DNA from: Prunella strophiata
Lineage: Eukaryota > Chordata > Aves > Passeriformes > Prunellidae
Assembly: GCA_036583965.1 (NCBI GenBank)
Contig: JAZBQD010000001.1
Location: 12,983,392-13,047,391, forward strand
Reading direction: 5' to 3'
DNA length: 64,000 nucleotides
The notes under the pieces were generated by a model, which saw nothing but the letters and a program-made list of their open reading frames with translations, was not told the origin of the DNA and did no database searches. Both the position numbers and the translations under genes were made by a program. Positions 1 to 11,700 of the stretch are shown piece by piece. Numbering within the stretch: the stretch's first letter is position 1; each line of letters begins with the position of its first letter.

Positions 1-612
1 AGGTGTGCTCTATCCTTGTGGTTTCATAAAGTTTTTCATTACTGAAATGAATAAATGGCAGGCAGAGAAACAAAAAGACAGTGCAGAATAAAAGTGAAGT
101 ATTTTTTAGCTGTGTTAAACTCAGGAGTAGAGTTTAATTAAATATCACCTCCCAGGGGCAGCACTTCCCAAAGCGCGTTCTTCAGGGTGGTGGCTCACGG
201 TTTGTTTTGGAAACCAGTTGTTCATCTTTCTTTGTTTTCAAAGTTAAGGAATTTGTCCTTTGCAATTTCTAATGTTGTATTTTCAGGGGGAAAAAAAAAC
301 CTTACTCTTTTTATGCAAATACAAAATAAAGGGACTGGAGAAGTAAATAATACTTTTCCATTGATGTCACTGGAGTTTGATGTGAGCTGCAGTTAATGAT
401 GTCTTCCTTGATAACAGTGAAATGGGATCCTTAAAATGCTGGGGTCAGGTCAGACCAGGAGCTAAGTGAAGTGGGCTCTGCCATCAAATTATTAAAAAAA
501 AAATAAATCTGGTTTTATCTTTGATTACAACAAACACAACAGCACTAAAAGGGTGCACTGATGGTGATGTCTGATGCCAGCAACTGCAGCGAGATGTTGG
601 CTGTGCATGTCT
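1..612. other. Intergenic, nothing recognised
   Basis: Mixed-composition unique DNA. Short open frames show no splice context or known motif. Confidence 0.6.
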
Positions 613-741
613 GGGATGGGATGGGATGGGATGGGATGGGATGGGATGGGATGGGATGGGATGGGATGGGATGGGATGGGATGGGATGGGATGGGATGGG
701 ATGGGATGGGATGGGATGGGATGGGATGGGATGGGATGGGG
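613..741 (+). repeat. (GGGAT)n pentanucleotide microsatellite
   Basis: About 26 nearly perfect copies of a 5-base unit with GGG on the plus strand. Because 5 is not a multiple of 3 and the unit contains no stop, all frames on both strands are open, giving artefactual MGWDG and SHPIP pentapeptide repeats. The spacing of GGG runs by two bases fits G-quadruplex formation. Confidence 0.98.
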
Positions 742-3700
742 AGAGAGCACTGCTCTCCTTGTGCATGTTGTGGATCACAGAGCCAGGGCAGGGCCAGGTA
801 GAGCAGGACAGGATCCCAGCACCTGGCTGGGAACTGAAGTGACTGTCAAGCCCTCATCCTCAGCAGGGTGCTAGATCCTGGGGAAGCACAGGGCCTACTG
901 CATGGAGCAGGACAGCCTGATGGACTTGGCTCTTCATCTCATAAATCAGTTCACACACTCAGTTTTAACTACCCAAACACTCCTGTCCTTAGACTTCAAA
1001 AAGTGATGACATTTTTGCCTCAACAGGGCCCAAATTAGGTGGGAAATTTATGGCCAGAACTTGTTCTGCTTGCCCTGCTGAAGAACTGTCCTGGGTGATG
1101 CATCTCCTGGACAAGTGTGGTGGCACTGAGGTAGCATGAATTTGGCCCACTGACCTCAGAAGCTGTGTCAGCAAAGCAGTCAGGATTCGTCTGCTGTTGA
1201 ATTTTTGCCAGCTGAGGACCTGCTGGAAGAGTCTGGAGGCTGACACAGTTGAGTGCCTTCGTAGAGAGCTGAAGTAATCCCACTGGCAGCCTGCACAGGG
1301 GATGCCAGTCCATCTTGCACGGCGTGGAAAAGGCAGTGGCACAGTAACAGTGAGGGCAGAGCAGGACATGTGGCACACACGTGTGCGAGGAAGGGGAGGC
1401 TGCTGGCGAGCAGTCTGCTGTGGATCACACTCAGAACAGGCTGTTCTCTGCAGGGAAGAAGGATACTCTCAGAAGCATTGTGGGGCAGCTGAAATACTCC
1501 GGAGGCAATGAGTCAAAGGCTCAGGATGGATATTTTTTTTCTGACGAAAACCAGACATGGATTAGCAGTTGGAGCTGCAAGTCAGAAAGAAAAGGTGGTA
1601 GGCATGCGGCTGCACACGTACGTGGGCAGGAAAGCAGCAGCAAAGAGCTGCAGGCCTGCAGGGAAGGGAGACCCAGGTAAACCAGAAATCTGCTCAGAGA
1701 AAACGTCCTGCAGCTGCCAGGACCAAAATTGTTTGGCCAGGATGCCTGGAGACTTCCACATGGAAGACGCCTGATTCTCCAAGGCGCCGGCCACACTCCG
1801 TGCAGTGTTTGCTCAGCACTTCTGCAAAGAAGGCTGCCTCTCTCCACGTGTCTGAATGGGAATAGATCAGCTTGAAGGGCTGGATTCAGTTTTGTGTGTG
1901 CTCAGGGAAGTTCAGGCTGTTTCAGACACGCAGCAGGCTCTGCAGAAGGACTCCCCACCAGTGAAGGCTGCACAGAAACCCTCCTGAAAATCCACTGCAC
2001 TCTGAGACTGCAACCCTCAGCATCCACTGACTATAGCTCCAAGCAGCATGGAACTATGTGCACAAAAGGTGGCTTATGATCTGAGCTGTGCATTTGACAG
2101 CATCAGCTGGGTCTTTGAGTTGCTGCATGCACTGGTTCTTATGCAGATGCTGCTTTCCCTCTTGGGTATCCATGTGTTGTTGACTATAAGGACAACTTCT
2201 TTATCAGCTTTTTTATTCCAAAACCCTATCTGAGGCTGAGATTTTATTAACAACCTTGAAGTGGCTATTTTGCAAACCTTCCTTGTGCTGCACACTTTCC
2301 TAATTTATTGTAATTTCCCGTCTGGTGGAGTGCACTTACTTCCTTTATGTAATATATCAGCTGCAGGGCTGGAAATTGGGCAGCTCTGAGCTGAAAAGAG
2401 CAGACTTTGGTGAGGCCAAATGCGGTCAGGCATCATTGCCACTGGGAGCAGAATTTGACCTGATAATCTAATCTCATACAAGAGACTATCTCCAGAAAAG
2501 TATTGTTACCAAGAGCAAGTGACCTCTGCTAATGAAGCTGGAGCAATTAGTCCTATTTAAAGCTGTCGAGAAAATGTTAACTGCTAAACAACAGTTAGTG
2601 CTGGATAGTTCAAATAATGAGTGTTTTGTTTGCTGGTGTGTGTTAGGTGATGTGTTGGGAAATAATTATCCTTTGACTAGCAGCCAGCTTTGTACTAATC
2701 AGAAAGGAGAAGTCATGTTCTGTTTGAAGGATTATACCTAAAAATAGTTCTGTTACCACCACATCAACGAGCAAGACGAAGCAAATTCATGGCGATGCAC
2801 ACACCTTCCTAACGTTTCACTCTTCGTCCTAAAAACCCATTGTTCAGCTGGGACTTTCTGTTTGATTGTGTCAAGAGCACTAATGTGATCTCCTGCAATA
2901 GCACTAAGCACACTCTCCCCATGGAGCATTACCCTATGCACCACTGACTCGCTTTCAGACCCTGCCAAATTCCCAAACGCCCCAGGAGGAAGTAAGGATT
3001 CTTTCTCTTCATATAAACAATCACTCATAATGTAAGATCAACAATATTTTTTGACAATCATGTGGCAGAAGAAATCGATCTGCTTTTTTTCTCTGAGATG
3101 TTTGTATGCTTTCCCATCCGTGAGCAGCAGCTGCCCATGGTAACAGCAGGTGATTTATCCCTGCAATTCAGTAACTTCAGCCTGCCAAACTCTGCTGGGA
3201 AAAGTGACCAAGATGGGAAAAGGATAAAAAAGGTGATGCTGGTGAGCAAACATAGGATTGTCAATGCAAAAAGGAAAACTGGGGTGTCTTTGGCCATGCT
3301 ATAAGTGCTGTCTTTTACTGGTAAAGTGTAATTGGTTTGGAGAGGGATGCACCAGGCAGAGGCACTGTGGAAACACAGGTTAAGAAGTGTGAGAGGTCAG
3401 ATTCCATATGGGACCATGCCACCAAAGGACTGGCAGCTGAAATATGCCCAAAACATTCCTAGAAGTTTTTCTTATTCTTTGTGGATAACAGCAGCAGATT
3501 AAAGCACACCTGAGCAGCTTTCAGCTGATGCAAACCCACGCAGCTCCCTGGCCAGCCGTGGACACATGGAACCCCCTCAGCATCTCCTCCTCCTCTCCAA
3601 GTGGCTCCAGCTGAGGTTTGTTGGACCTGGAGCCATCTCCCAGCCTGGAGTCACCCTCCTGTTCCGTGGTGCCAAACAGGAGGTGCCCCATGGCCTCGGG

Positions 3701-5272
3701 GGTGGCAGTGCTGTGGGGTGCAGGGTGTGCCCATGCTGCCTGCCCCAGGTGTGCTGGCACCAGCTGCTGCCTGTGCCCCTGCCCTGACTCATCCTCTGCC
3801 CTTCCAACCAGCCACAGAATTGGCCCCACCATGCTGGAAATGGAGCAGAGTTTGGGTTTGTTGTGTAAACTGACTGTCAGCTTCCTGGTTCACCAAAACC
3901 AGCAGCTTGGTACTCACATTTGCTTCACAAGCTAGCTTTTTTCCTTCCTTGCCCCACTCAGCTTCCAGGTTTTTCATGGTAATGTTTGCCTGCTTGGCCT
4001 TAGCACCCAGCAGCACAAGGTTTTTTTGTCTGTGCCCTGGAAGCTGTTTGAATCCAGATATGAACTGTACCAGGTGCTGGGCAGTGTCTGGGTTTGGTTG
4101 TACTCATTCCTTTCAGGACTGATGCTCAGAGTTATTAATACTGGCTGCACCAGAGTGCAAAATTCCCAGGCAAATAGGAAATGAGTCCTGACCTCCAGGT
4201 TAACAACCTGAAGAAGAAAACAGAAACTTACCATTTGCAGACTTTTGCCATTGGCATGATTAGCAGAGCATCTCAGATGTAATGGTGTACCCTTCCCATC
4301 TGATCCTGTGTAATGCACCAAATCCTGTTGTCCTTAATGAGATTAAATGAGGATTTTTTACTAGTTCAGTGCCTTAGCCATTAGCAACTGTTGTGTGTCT
4401 CTAGGCAGTGATGTACCTTTGCAAGCCTGGCCCAGTGTCTCTCTCAAAGCCATGATGTTTGGCTTCTTCCTACTAAAATTATTTTGATAATTGCTCTTAA
4501 GCTCATTTTGAAAGAGATCTAAGTGTATACACCAAAGAGACAAACAGAGACACTAAAGAGCTCAAAATCTCAGCAGCTGCTAGATGTATAAATGTTTCAG
4601 CTACCAACAAACCATTTTGCAGGGCCAGGTGAGTGCTGCAGCCCCCTTAAAATCTGCAAGCTGCCCTCCCTCAGAGGGGGACCCTGCCACTATAAGGAAC
4701 AATTGCAGGGGCAGCACAGGAGCTCATCACGAAAGATTTTTTTCCAGGTGGTAAAATCTGAACAGTGCTTTGCTGCCAAAACTTAGAGCCCTCTTGTTAA
4801 GAAGAAGGAATCAAGCAAAGCCCCTGGTGGGAATTCCTAGTGGGGAAGGGAGAACAATGCTCAGGTTAAAGTCTCCATGTGCAGATGGAGAGCCCTGCAC
4901 TGACTGGTCCAGTGAGGGTTCCACACACCCTGGTGATGGACAGATGCCACCCACCACAGCCACCCCAGGGACACTCTCTGTGCCCCCAGTGCCCCCCTCA
5001 CCTGCCCGGGAGTCAGCAGGGACCCCAGGGCTGTCCCGGGACACCAAGGTGAGAGCCAGGCTCTCATTGTGCAGCCGAGGGAGGAGAGCTTCCCCCCGGC
5101 CTGGAGCAGGTGAGCTGGGAGATGTCCCACAGAGCTCCCATTGTTCACTGCCCGCCTTCAGCCAGCGCGGCTTGTTTGTCTGTTCTTCCCTAAATGCTCA
5201 CTTGGGAGCCGTCAAATAAAATCTCAATTAGCTCACTTAGGACACGTGGGGCGGTGTGGGGTGTGTTCGCTG
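742..5272. other. Intergenic, nothing recognised
   Basis: No conserved exon, RNA gene or transposon was recognised. The part from about 4,840 to 5,270 is GC-richer and leads into the 16/17-bp minisatellite. All open frames are under 150 codons and overlap one another on both strands. Confidence 0.6.
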
Positions 5273-8200
5273 GCAGGCAGAGATCCCGACAGGCAGAGAT
5301 CCTGACAGACAGAGATCCCTGACAGGCAGAGATCCCAGCAGGCAGAGATCAATGACAGACAGAGATCCTGACAGGCAGAGATCCCAGCAGGCAGAGATCA
5401 ATGACAGACAGAGATCCTGACAGACAGAGATCACTGACAGACAGAGATCCTGACAGGCAGAGATCAATGACAGGCAGAGATCAATGACAGGCAGAGATCC
5501 TGACAGACAGAGATCCCTGACAGGCAGAGATCCCTGACAGGCAGAGATCCCAGCAGGCAGAGATCCCTGACAGGCAGAGATCAATGACAGGCAGAGATCC
5601 ATGACAGGCAGAGATCCCTGACAGGCAGAGATCAATGACAGGCAGAGATCAATGACAGACAGAGATCCATGACAGGCAGAGATCCCAACAGGCAGAGATC
5701 CATGACAGACAGAGATCCTGACAGACAGAGATCCCAGCAGGCAGAGATCCCAGCAGGCAGAGATCCCAGCAGGCAGAGATCCTGACAGACAGAGATCCCA
5801 GCAGGCAGAGATCCCAGCAGGCAGAGATCCCAGCAGGCAGAGATCCCAGCAGGCAGAGATCCCGACAGGCAGAGATCCTGACAGACAGAGATCCCTGACA
5901 GACAGAGATCCCAGCAGGCAGAGATCCCAGCAGGCAGAGATCCATGACAGACAGAGATCCCAGCAGGCAGAGATCCCAGCAGGCAGAGATCCCGACAGGC
6001 AGAGATCCTGACAGACAGAGATCCTGACAGGCAGAGATCCCAGCAGGCAGAGATCAATGACAGGCAGAGATCCTGACAGGCAGAGATCCTGACAGGCAGA
6101 GATCCTGACAGGCAGAGATCCATGACAGACAGAGATCCCAGCAGGCAGAGATCCCGACAGGCAGAGATCCTGACAGGCAGAGATCCTGACAGACAGAGAT
6201 CCCAGCAGGCAGAGATCCCAGCAGGCAGAGATCAATGACAGGCAGAGATCCCTGACAGACAGAGATCCCAGCAGGCAGAGATCCATGACAGGCAGAGATC
6301 AATGACAGGCAGAGATCAATGACAGGCAGAGATCCCTGACAGGCAGAGATCCTGACAGGCAGAGATCAATGACAGACAGAGATCCTGACAGACAGAGATC
6401 CCAGCAGGCAGAGATCCATGACAGACAGAGATCCCTGACAGGCAGAGATCCTGACAGGCAGAGATCCCTGACAGGCAGAGATCCCAGCAGGCAGAGATCC
6501 ATGACAGGCAGAGATCCCTGACAGGCAGAGATCCTGACAGGCAGAGATCCTGACAGGCAGAGATCCATGACAGGCAGAGATCCTGACAGGCAGAGATCCT
6601 GACAGGCAGAGATCCTGACAGACAGAGATCCCTGACAGACAGAGATCCCAGCAGGCAGAGATCCATGACAGGCAGAGATCCTGACAGGCAGAGATCCTGA
6701 CAGACAGAGATCCTGACAGGCAGAGATCAATGACAGGCAGAGATCCATGACAGACAGAGATCCCTGACAGGCAGAGATCAATGACAGACAGAGATCCATG
6801 ACAGGCAGAGATCCCTGACAGGCAGAGATCCCTGACAGGCAGAGATCCTGACAGGCAGAGATCAATGACAGACAGAGATCCTGACAGGCAGAGATCCCAG
6901 CAGGCAGAGATCCATGACAGGCAGAGATCCCTGACAGGCAGAGATCCTGACAGACAGAGATCCCTGACAGGCAGAGATCCCAGCAGGCAGAGATCCATGA
7001 CAGGCAGAGATCCCTGACAGGCAGAGATCCTGACAGGCAGAGATCCTGACAGGCAGAGATCCATGACAGGCAGAGATCCTGACAGGCAGAGATCACTGAC
7101 AGGCAGAGATCCTGACAGACAGAGATCCCTGACAGGCAGAGATCCTGACAGACAGAGATCCCTGACAGGCAGAGATCCCAACAGGCAGAGATCCCAGCAG
7201 GCAGAGATCCATGACAGGCAGAGATCAATGACAGGCAGAGATCCTGACAGGCAGAGATCCTGACAGGCAGAGATCCATGACAGGCAGAGATCAATGACAG
7301 GCAGAGATCCTGACAGGCAGAGATCCTGACAGGCAGAGATCCATGACAGGCAGAGATCCTGACAGGCAGAGATCAATGACAGGCAGAGATCCATGACAGG
7401 CAGAGATCAATGACAGACAGAGATCCTGACAGGCAGAGATCCCAGCAGGCAGAGATCCTGACAGGCAGAGATCCTGACAGGCAGAGATCCTGACAGACAG
7501 AGATCCTGACAGGCAGAGATCCCTGACAGGCAGAGATCCATGACAGACAGAGATCCCGACAGGCAGAGATCCTGACAGGCAGAGATCCATGACAGGCAGA
7601 GATCCCTGACAGGCAGAGATCCTGACAGACAGAGATCCTGACAGACAGAGATCCTGACAGGCAGAGATCAATGACAGACAGAGATCCTGACAGACAGAGA
7701 TCCTGACAGGCAGAGATCAATGACAGACAGAGATCCATGACAGGCAGAGATCAATGACAGGCAGAGATCAATGACAGGCAGAGATCCATGACAGACAGAG
7801 ATCCTGACAGACAGAGATCCTGACAGGCAGAGATCCCAGCAGGCAGAGATCAATGACAGACAGAGATCCTGACAGGCAGAGATCCATGACAGACAGAGAT
7901 CCTGACAGGCAGAGATCAATGACAGGCAGAGATCCATGACAGACAGAGATCCCTGACAGGCAGAGATCAATGACAGACAGAGATCCCTGACAGGCAGAGA
8001 TCCCTGACAGGCAGAGATCCCAGCAGGCAGAGATCCATGACAGGCAGAGATCCTGACAGACAGAGATCCATGACAGACAGAGATCCTGACAGACAGAGAT
8101 CCTGACAGGCAGAGATCCCTGACAGGCAGAGATCAATGACAGGCAGAGATCAATGACAGACAGAGATCCCAGCAGGCAGAGATCCCTGACAGGCAGAGAT

Positions 8201-8725
8201 CAATGACAGGCAGAGATCAATGACAGGCAGAGATCAATGACAGGCAGAGATCAATGACAGGCAGAGATCCATGACAGACAGAGATCCTGACAGACAGAGA
8301 TCCATGACAGGCAGAGATCAATGACAGGCAGAGATCCCTGACAGACAGAGATCCTTGACAGACAGAGATCCCAGCAGACAGAGATCCATGACAGACAGAG
8401 ATCCTTGACAGGCAGAGATCCCTGACAGGCAGAGATCAATGACAGGCAGAGATCCTGACAGACAGAGATCCTGACAGGCAGAGATCCTGACAGACAGAGA
8501 TCCATGACAGGCAGAGATCCCAGCAGGCAGAGATCCATGACAGGCAGAGATCAATGACAGGCAGAGATCAATGACAGGCAGAGATCCCTGACAGGCAGAG
8601 ATCCTGACAGGCAGAGATCCTGACAGGCAGAGATCAATGACAGGCAGAGATCCTGACAGGCAGAGATCAATGACAGGCAGAGATCCATGACAGGCAGAGA
8701 TCCCTGACAGGCAGAGATCCTGATA
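5273..8725. repeat. Large 16/17-bp minisatellite (about 210 units)
   Basis: A head-to-tail array of the unit AGGCAGAGATCCTGAC (16 bp). It has recurrent variants: AGGCAGAGATCCATGAC, AGGCAGAGATCCCTGAC and AGGCAGAGATCAATGAC (17 bp), and AGGCAGAGATCCCAGC and AGGCAGAGATCCCGAC (16 bp). An A/G change in the second position of the unit (AGAC versus AGGC) varies independently. Every unit contains GATC, and most junctions create TGACAG. The left flank is GC-rich unique DNA; the array ends abruptly at a GATAGCCC sequence. Long minus-strand frames over it (up to 349 codons, motif DLCLSGSLPVRISACQ) come from the absence of stops in most unit variants. Confidence 0.97.
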
Positions 8726-11700
8726 GCCCTTTCACACAAGGTTTGTTTCAGCTGACCCAGCAGGTTGCATGAACACAGGTAATAATTGGCACAGGAAGAT
8801 GCAGAGGGATGAGTTAGGGATCATCTGGTTTGGCAGCAGCCCTGATTTCGGATCCATCACTGTGATCACCAATCTCATGTCCAGTGGTGATGATGCAGAA
8901 GCTGAGACTCAGACCAGCATTCTCTGCTTTGCTTGACTGCTGCTGAAAAAAGAGGACTTGCCACCCAAACCTTCCCTCCCTTTCAGAAGCTGCTCTGAAT
9001 ATTCTATTCAGAGGCATAGTGACTAAGCCATTAAGCTTCTCACTGTATGTGAAAAGTCAAAACAAATTTAGTTTTTTACAAATACTGGTGCAATAGAAAA
9101 AAAAAAAAAAACATTTAAGTCTGATTATTTCCAAGACCAGACATGGGGCATGGGACAAACTTTTGACAGAGACTGGGACCAGGGCAGCTAAAGAGTAACT
9201 CCTGTGGGTCACAGCACTAAACTGTCCTCAAATCCAAGAGGGTGACATGGCAACAAGCCAGGGACAGTGGGAAAATAATTCCCCAGGAAGAGGAGCTCTG
9301 TTTGCCCAGAGCATATGTATGAATCCCAGCACTCATGGGCACCACTGAGCTGTTAGGGGCTTGTGAGCAAACCCCATCATGTGTGTCTACTGGTGAATGA
9401 TGTTTAGCAGCTTTTATTCCTGCACACTTCACTTATGTGGGAGCAAGGAATGTGGTGATAAAAAGGCTGGAATGATTTCAGTGCTGGATAGTTTCCATTA
9501 ATATATTTCTCATTATATAACTCTGCCATCACAGTACAAAATCCAGTAAGGTGCCTTTTAGGAAGGTGGAACTTTTCTACATAGCTGCAATTAGGTAAGT
9601 GGGGCTGTAGAGCAGGCTGGGTTTGATCAGACAATTTTTAATTGCACCAGATGTGTTTGGGCTATTGCATGGTATGAATTTCTTGGCCTTTAGGTTACAA
9701 GGCACCTCATAAATTAAATGGTTGATGTTGTCAAATGCATGCCATTAGCACCCTGAGCAGATAATCCTTCCCATGGCCTCATCAGAGTCTATCTCAGGGC
9801 CTGTCTCCAGATAATGGCCTGGAAGAAGAACAATGGTGCTCCCAGCTCCCAGGGGCCTCCACTCTTCTGTTCTGTGCTCCAGAGAAGAAAAATTATCATT
9901 ATCTGCATGGCTCAAGCTCTCTTTGAAATGCAGTTATTTTTTACTCATACACTCCCAAGTATTTTTTATGTGATATCAGTGAGAAACTTGAAACCCCCTT
10001 TGAGAAGAGAAAGATTTCCTGCAGCCCTACTACTAAAGAAAATGGATAGATCAAGCAGTAAAGTTCAATGACTTACTTAGTGTTAAATAAGAAAGAGAAT
10101 AATGAATTGGATTTTGTGTGCCTGGTTTTCCTCTGCAGGGAGCAGTCAGGCTAATGGATTTTCATTGCCTTGTGCTTCTGTTCATCAACCTAGGTGAGTT
10201 CAAAACACTCTTGCCTTTTAATGTTCTCCTTTCCCTGCCCACTTGTCACAGCTTCAAGCATTTGGAGATTAGCAAACACAGATCTGCTGCCATCAGCACC
10301 ATCTTGACTGGGGAGGAAAACACAGGGTTAACCCCCTGCACCCAGGGATGACTTTTGGCTGCATGGGCATCTGTATTTTATGCCTGGTAGCTGCAAGCAG
10401 ACAATTCCTTACCTAGGGTGGACACTAGCTTCCTACTATTATGAATTCAGGCTGTAACGTCCTTCAAAAAAGACATTATTTCCCCACTGGGTTCACCAAA
10501 TATTTGCTGGGTCTCCAAAGCCTCCTCTTTGTTTAGAGGATTTGCCAAACATGCCGAGGGCTTTTATTGGGGAAGGAAGGGAGGCGGCGGAGGAGGAAAC
10601 GATTACAAAGCAATTTAACATAAACAACTTTCTCCTGTAAACCCCTGACACAGCCTGGCAGGGAAGAGGTTAAAGCCAGGGGGTGGATGGGGAGACTCAT
10701 CAGTGCAAAATAATAAATGGCAAATTGAAAAGCCCAGGGAGAGAGAGACAGGGGAGGAGATGAGCTGACCCTACATGGGACCCTGAAGGGACTCTCTGGT
10801 TGCTGGAATCCTCTGCTGCTCTGACCTGGGGCTTGGACCTGCTCCCTCCCTCAGGCATGCCAAAGCTGGGGGATGCTCAGACAGGAATCCTGCAGAACTG
10901 ATTGGGAGTCATATTTCAAATTGAACCTGAAAGGTTTCTACAGAGCCAGAAATTGCTGCTTCCTGCCCCAAACCTTTGCTGGGTCTGCCAGTGCTGCCCA
11001 GAGCCAGGGAGCTGCTCTCTGCCCACTTGGAGCAGGATTTCCGTTTCCCTACCAGCCTTGGTGCCTCAGGCTTTGTGGTCTGTTTTTGTCTGAATGGGAA
11101 ATGCATAATGACAAACAGTTTAAACAACTTATGGTACAAGGAAACTTGCTGGAGTAAAGTACAGGGCTCGAATTTGTTTCCAAGGAAGTGATGCACCCTC
11201 CAAAGCACTCCACTCAAGCACTGATATTCCAAGTGCAGGTTAATTGTTGGCCATCCTCAGTGCTGCCTTCAGGCTGGTACTCAGGCACAGCTGAATGCCT
11301 GAGGTTCAGGGAAGGTCTGCCTGTGAGAGCTGTCCTGGCTCTTGGTTTGCTGCTGTGGGTAATTCTGGTCATCCTGGTGCTGGGGAGGGAAAGCCCAGGA
11401 GCCACAAAAGCCACAGAGGAATTCTCTTGTTCTATTTCCAGCCCTGCTTTTTAAGACACAAAGGGTTTCAGATCAGATGCATTTCTGAAGCTTATCTGTG
11501 TGAATATTTCACTGCTTATCCAAGCAGAACAAAAACCTTCAAACCTTCTGAGGTCTATCCATCAAGAACCTTATCTCTCCCATGTCACAGTCTGGCTCCT
11601 GGCTGCTGCTGCTTGGAGTCTCCCACCACCAGCTTCCCATCTTCCCTCTCTGTGCTGCTCCACAGCCACCCTGTGGTCACAGACCCCCTGCCACTTCAGT

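Noticed and set aside
484..874. MGWDG and SHPIP pentapeptide-repeat proteins
   Set aside because: They are translations of a (GGGAT)n microsatellite in every frame.
5273..8725. CRISPR-like array
   Set aside because: Units are contiguous near-copies with no unique spacers, and the context is a vertebrate genome.
5237..8739. Long minus-strand open frames (up to 349 codons) as a repetitive protein gene
   Set aside because: They lie entirely in a 16/17-bp minisatellite, are open in several frames at once, and have no splice, start or family evidence.
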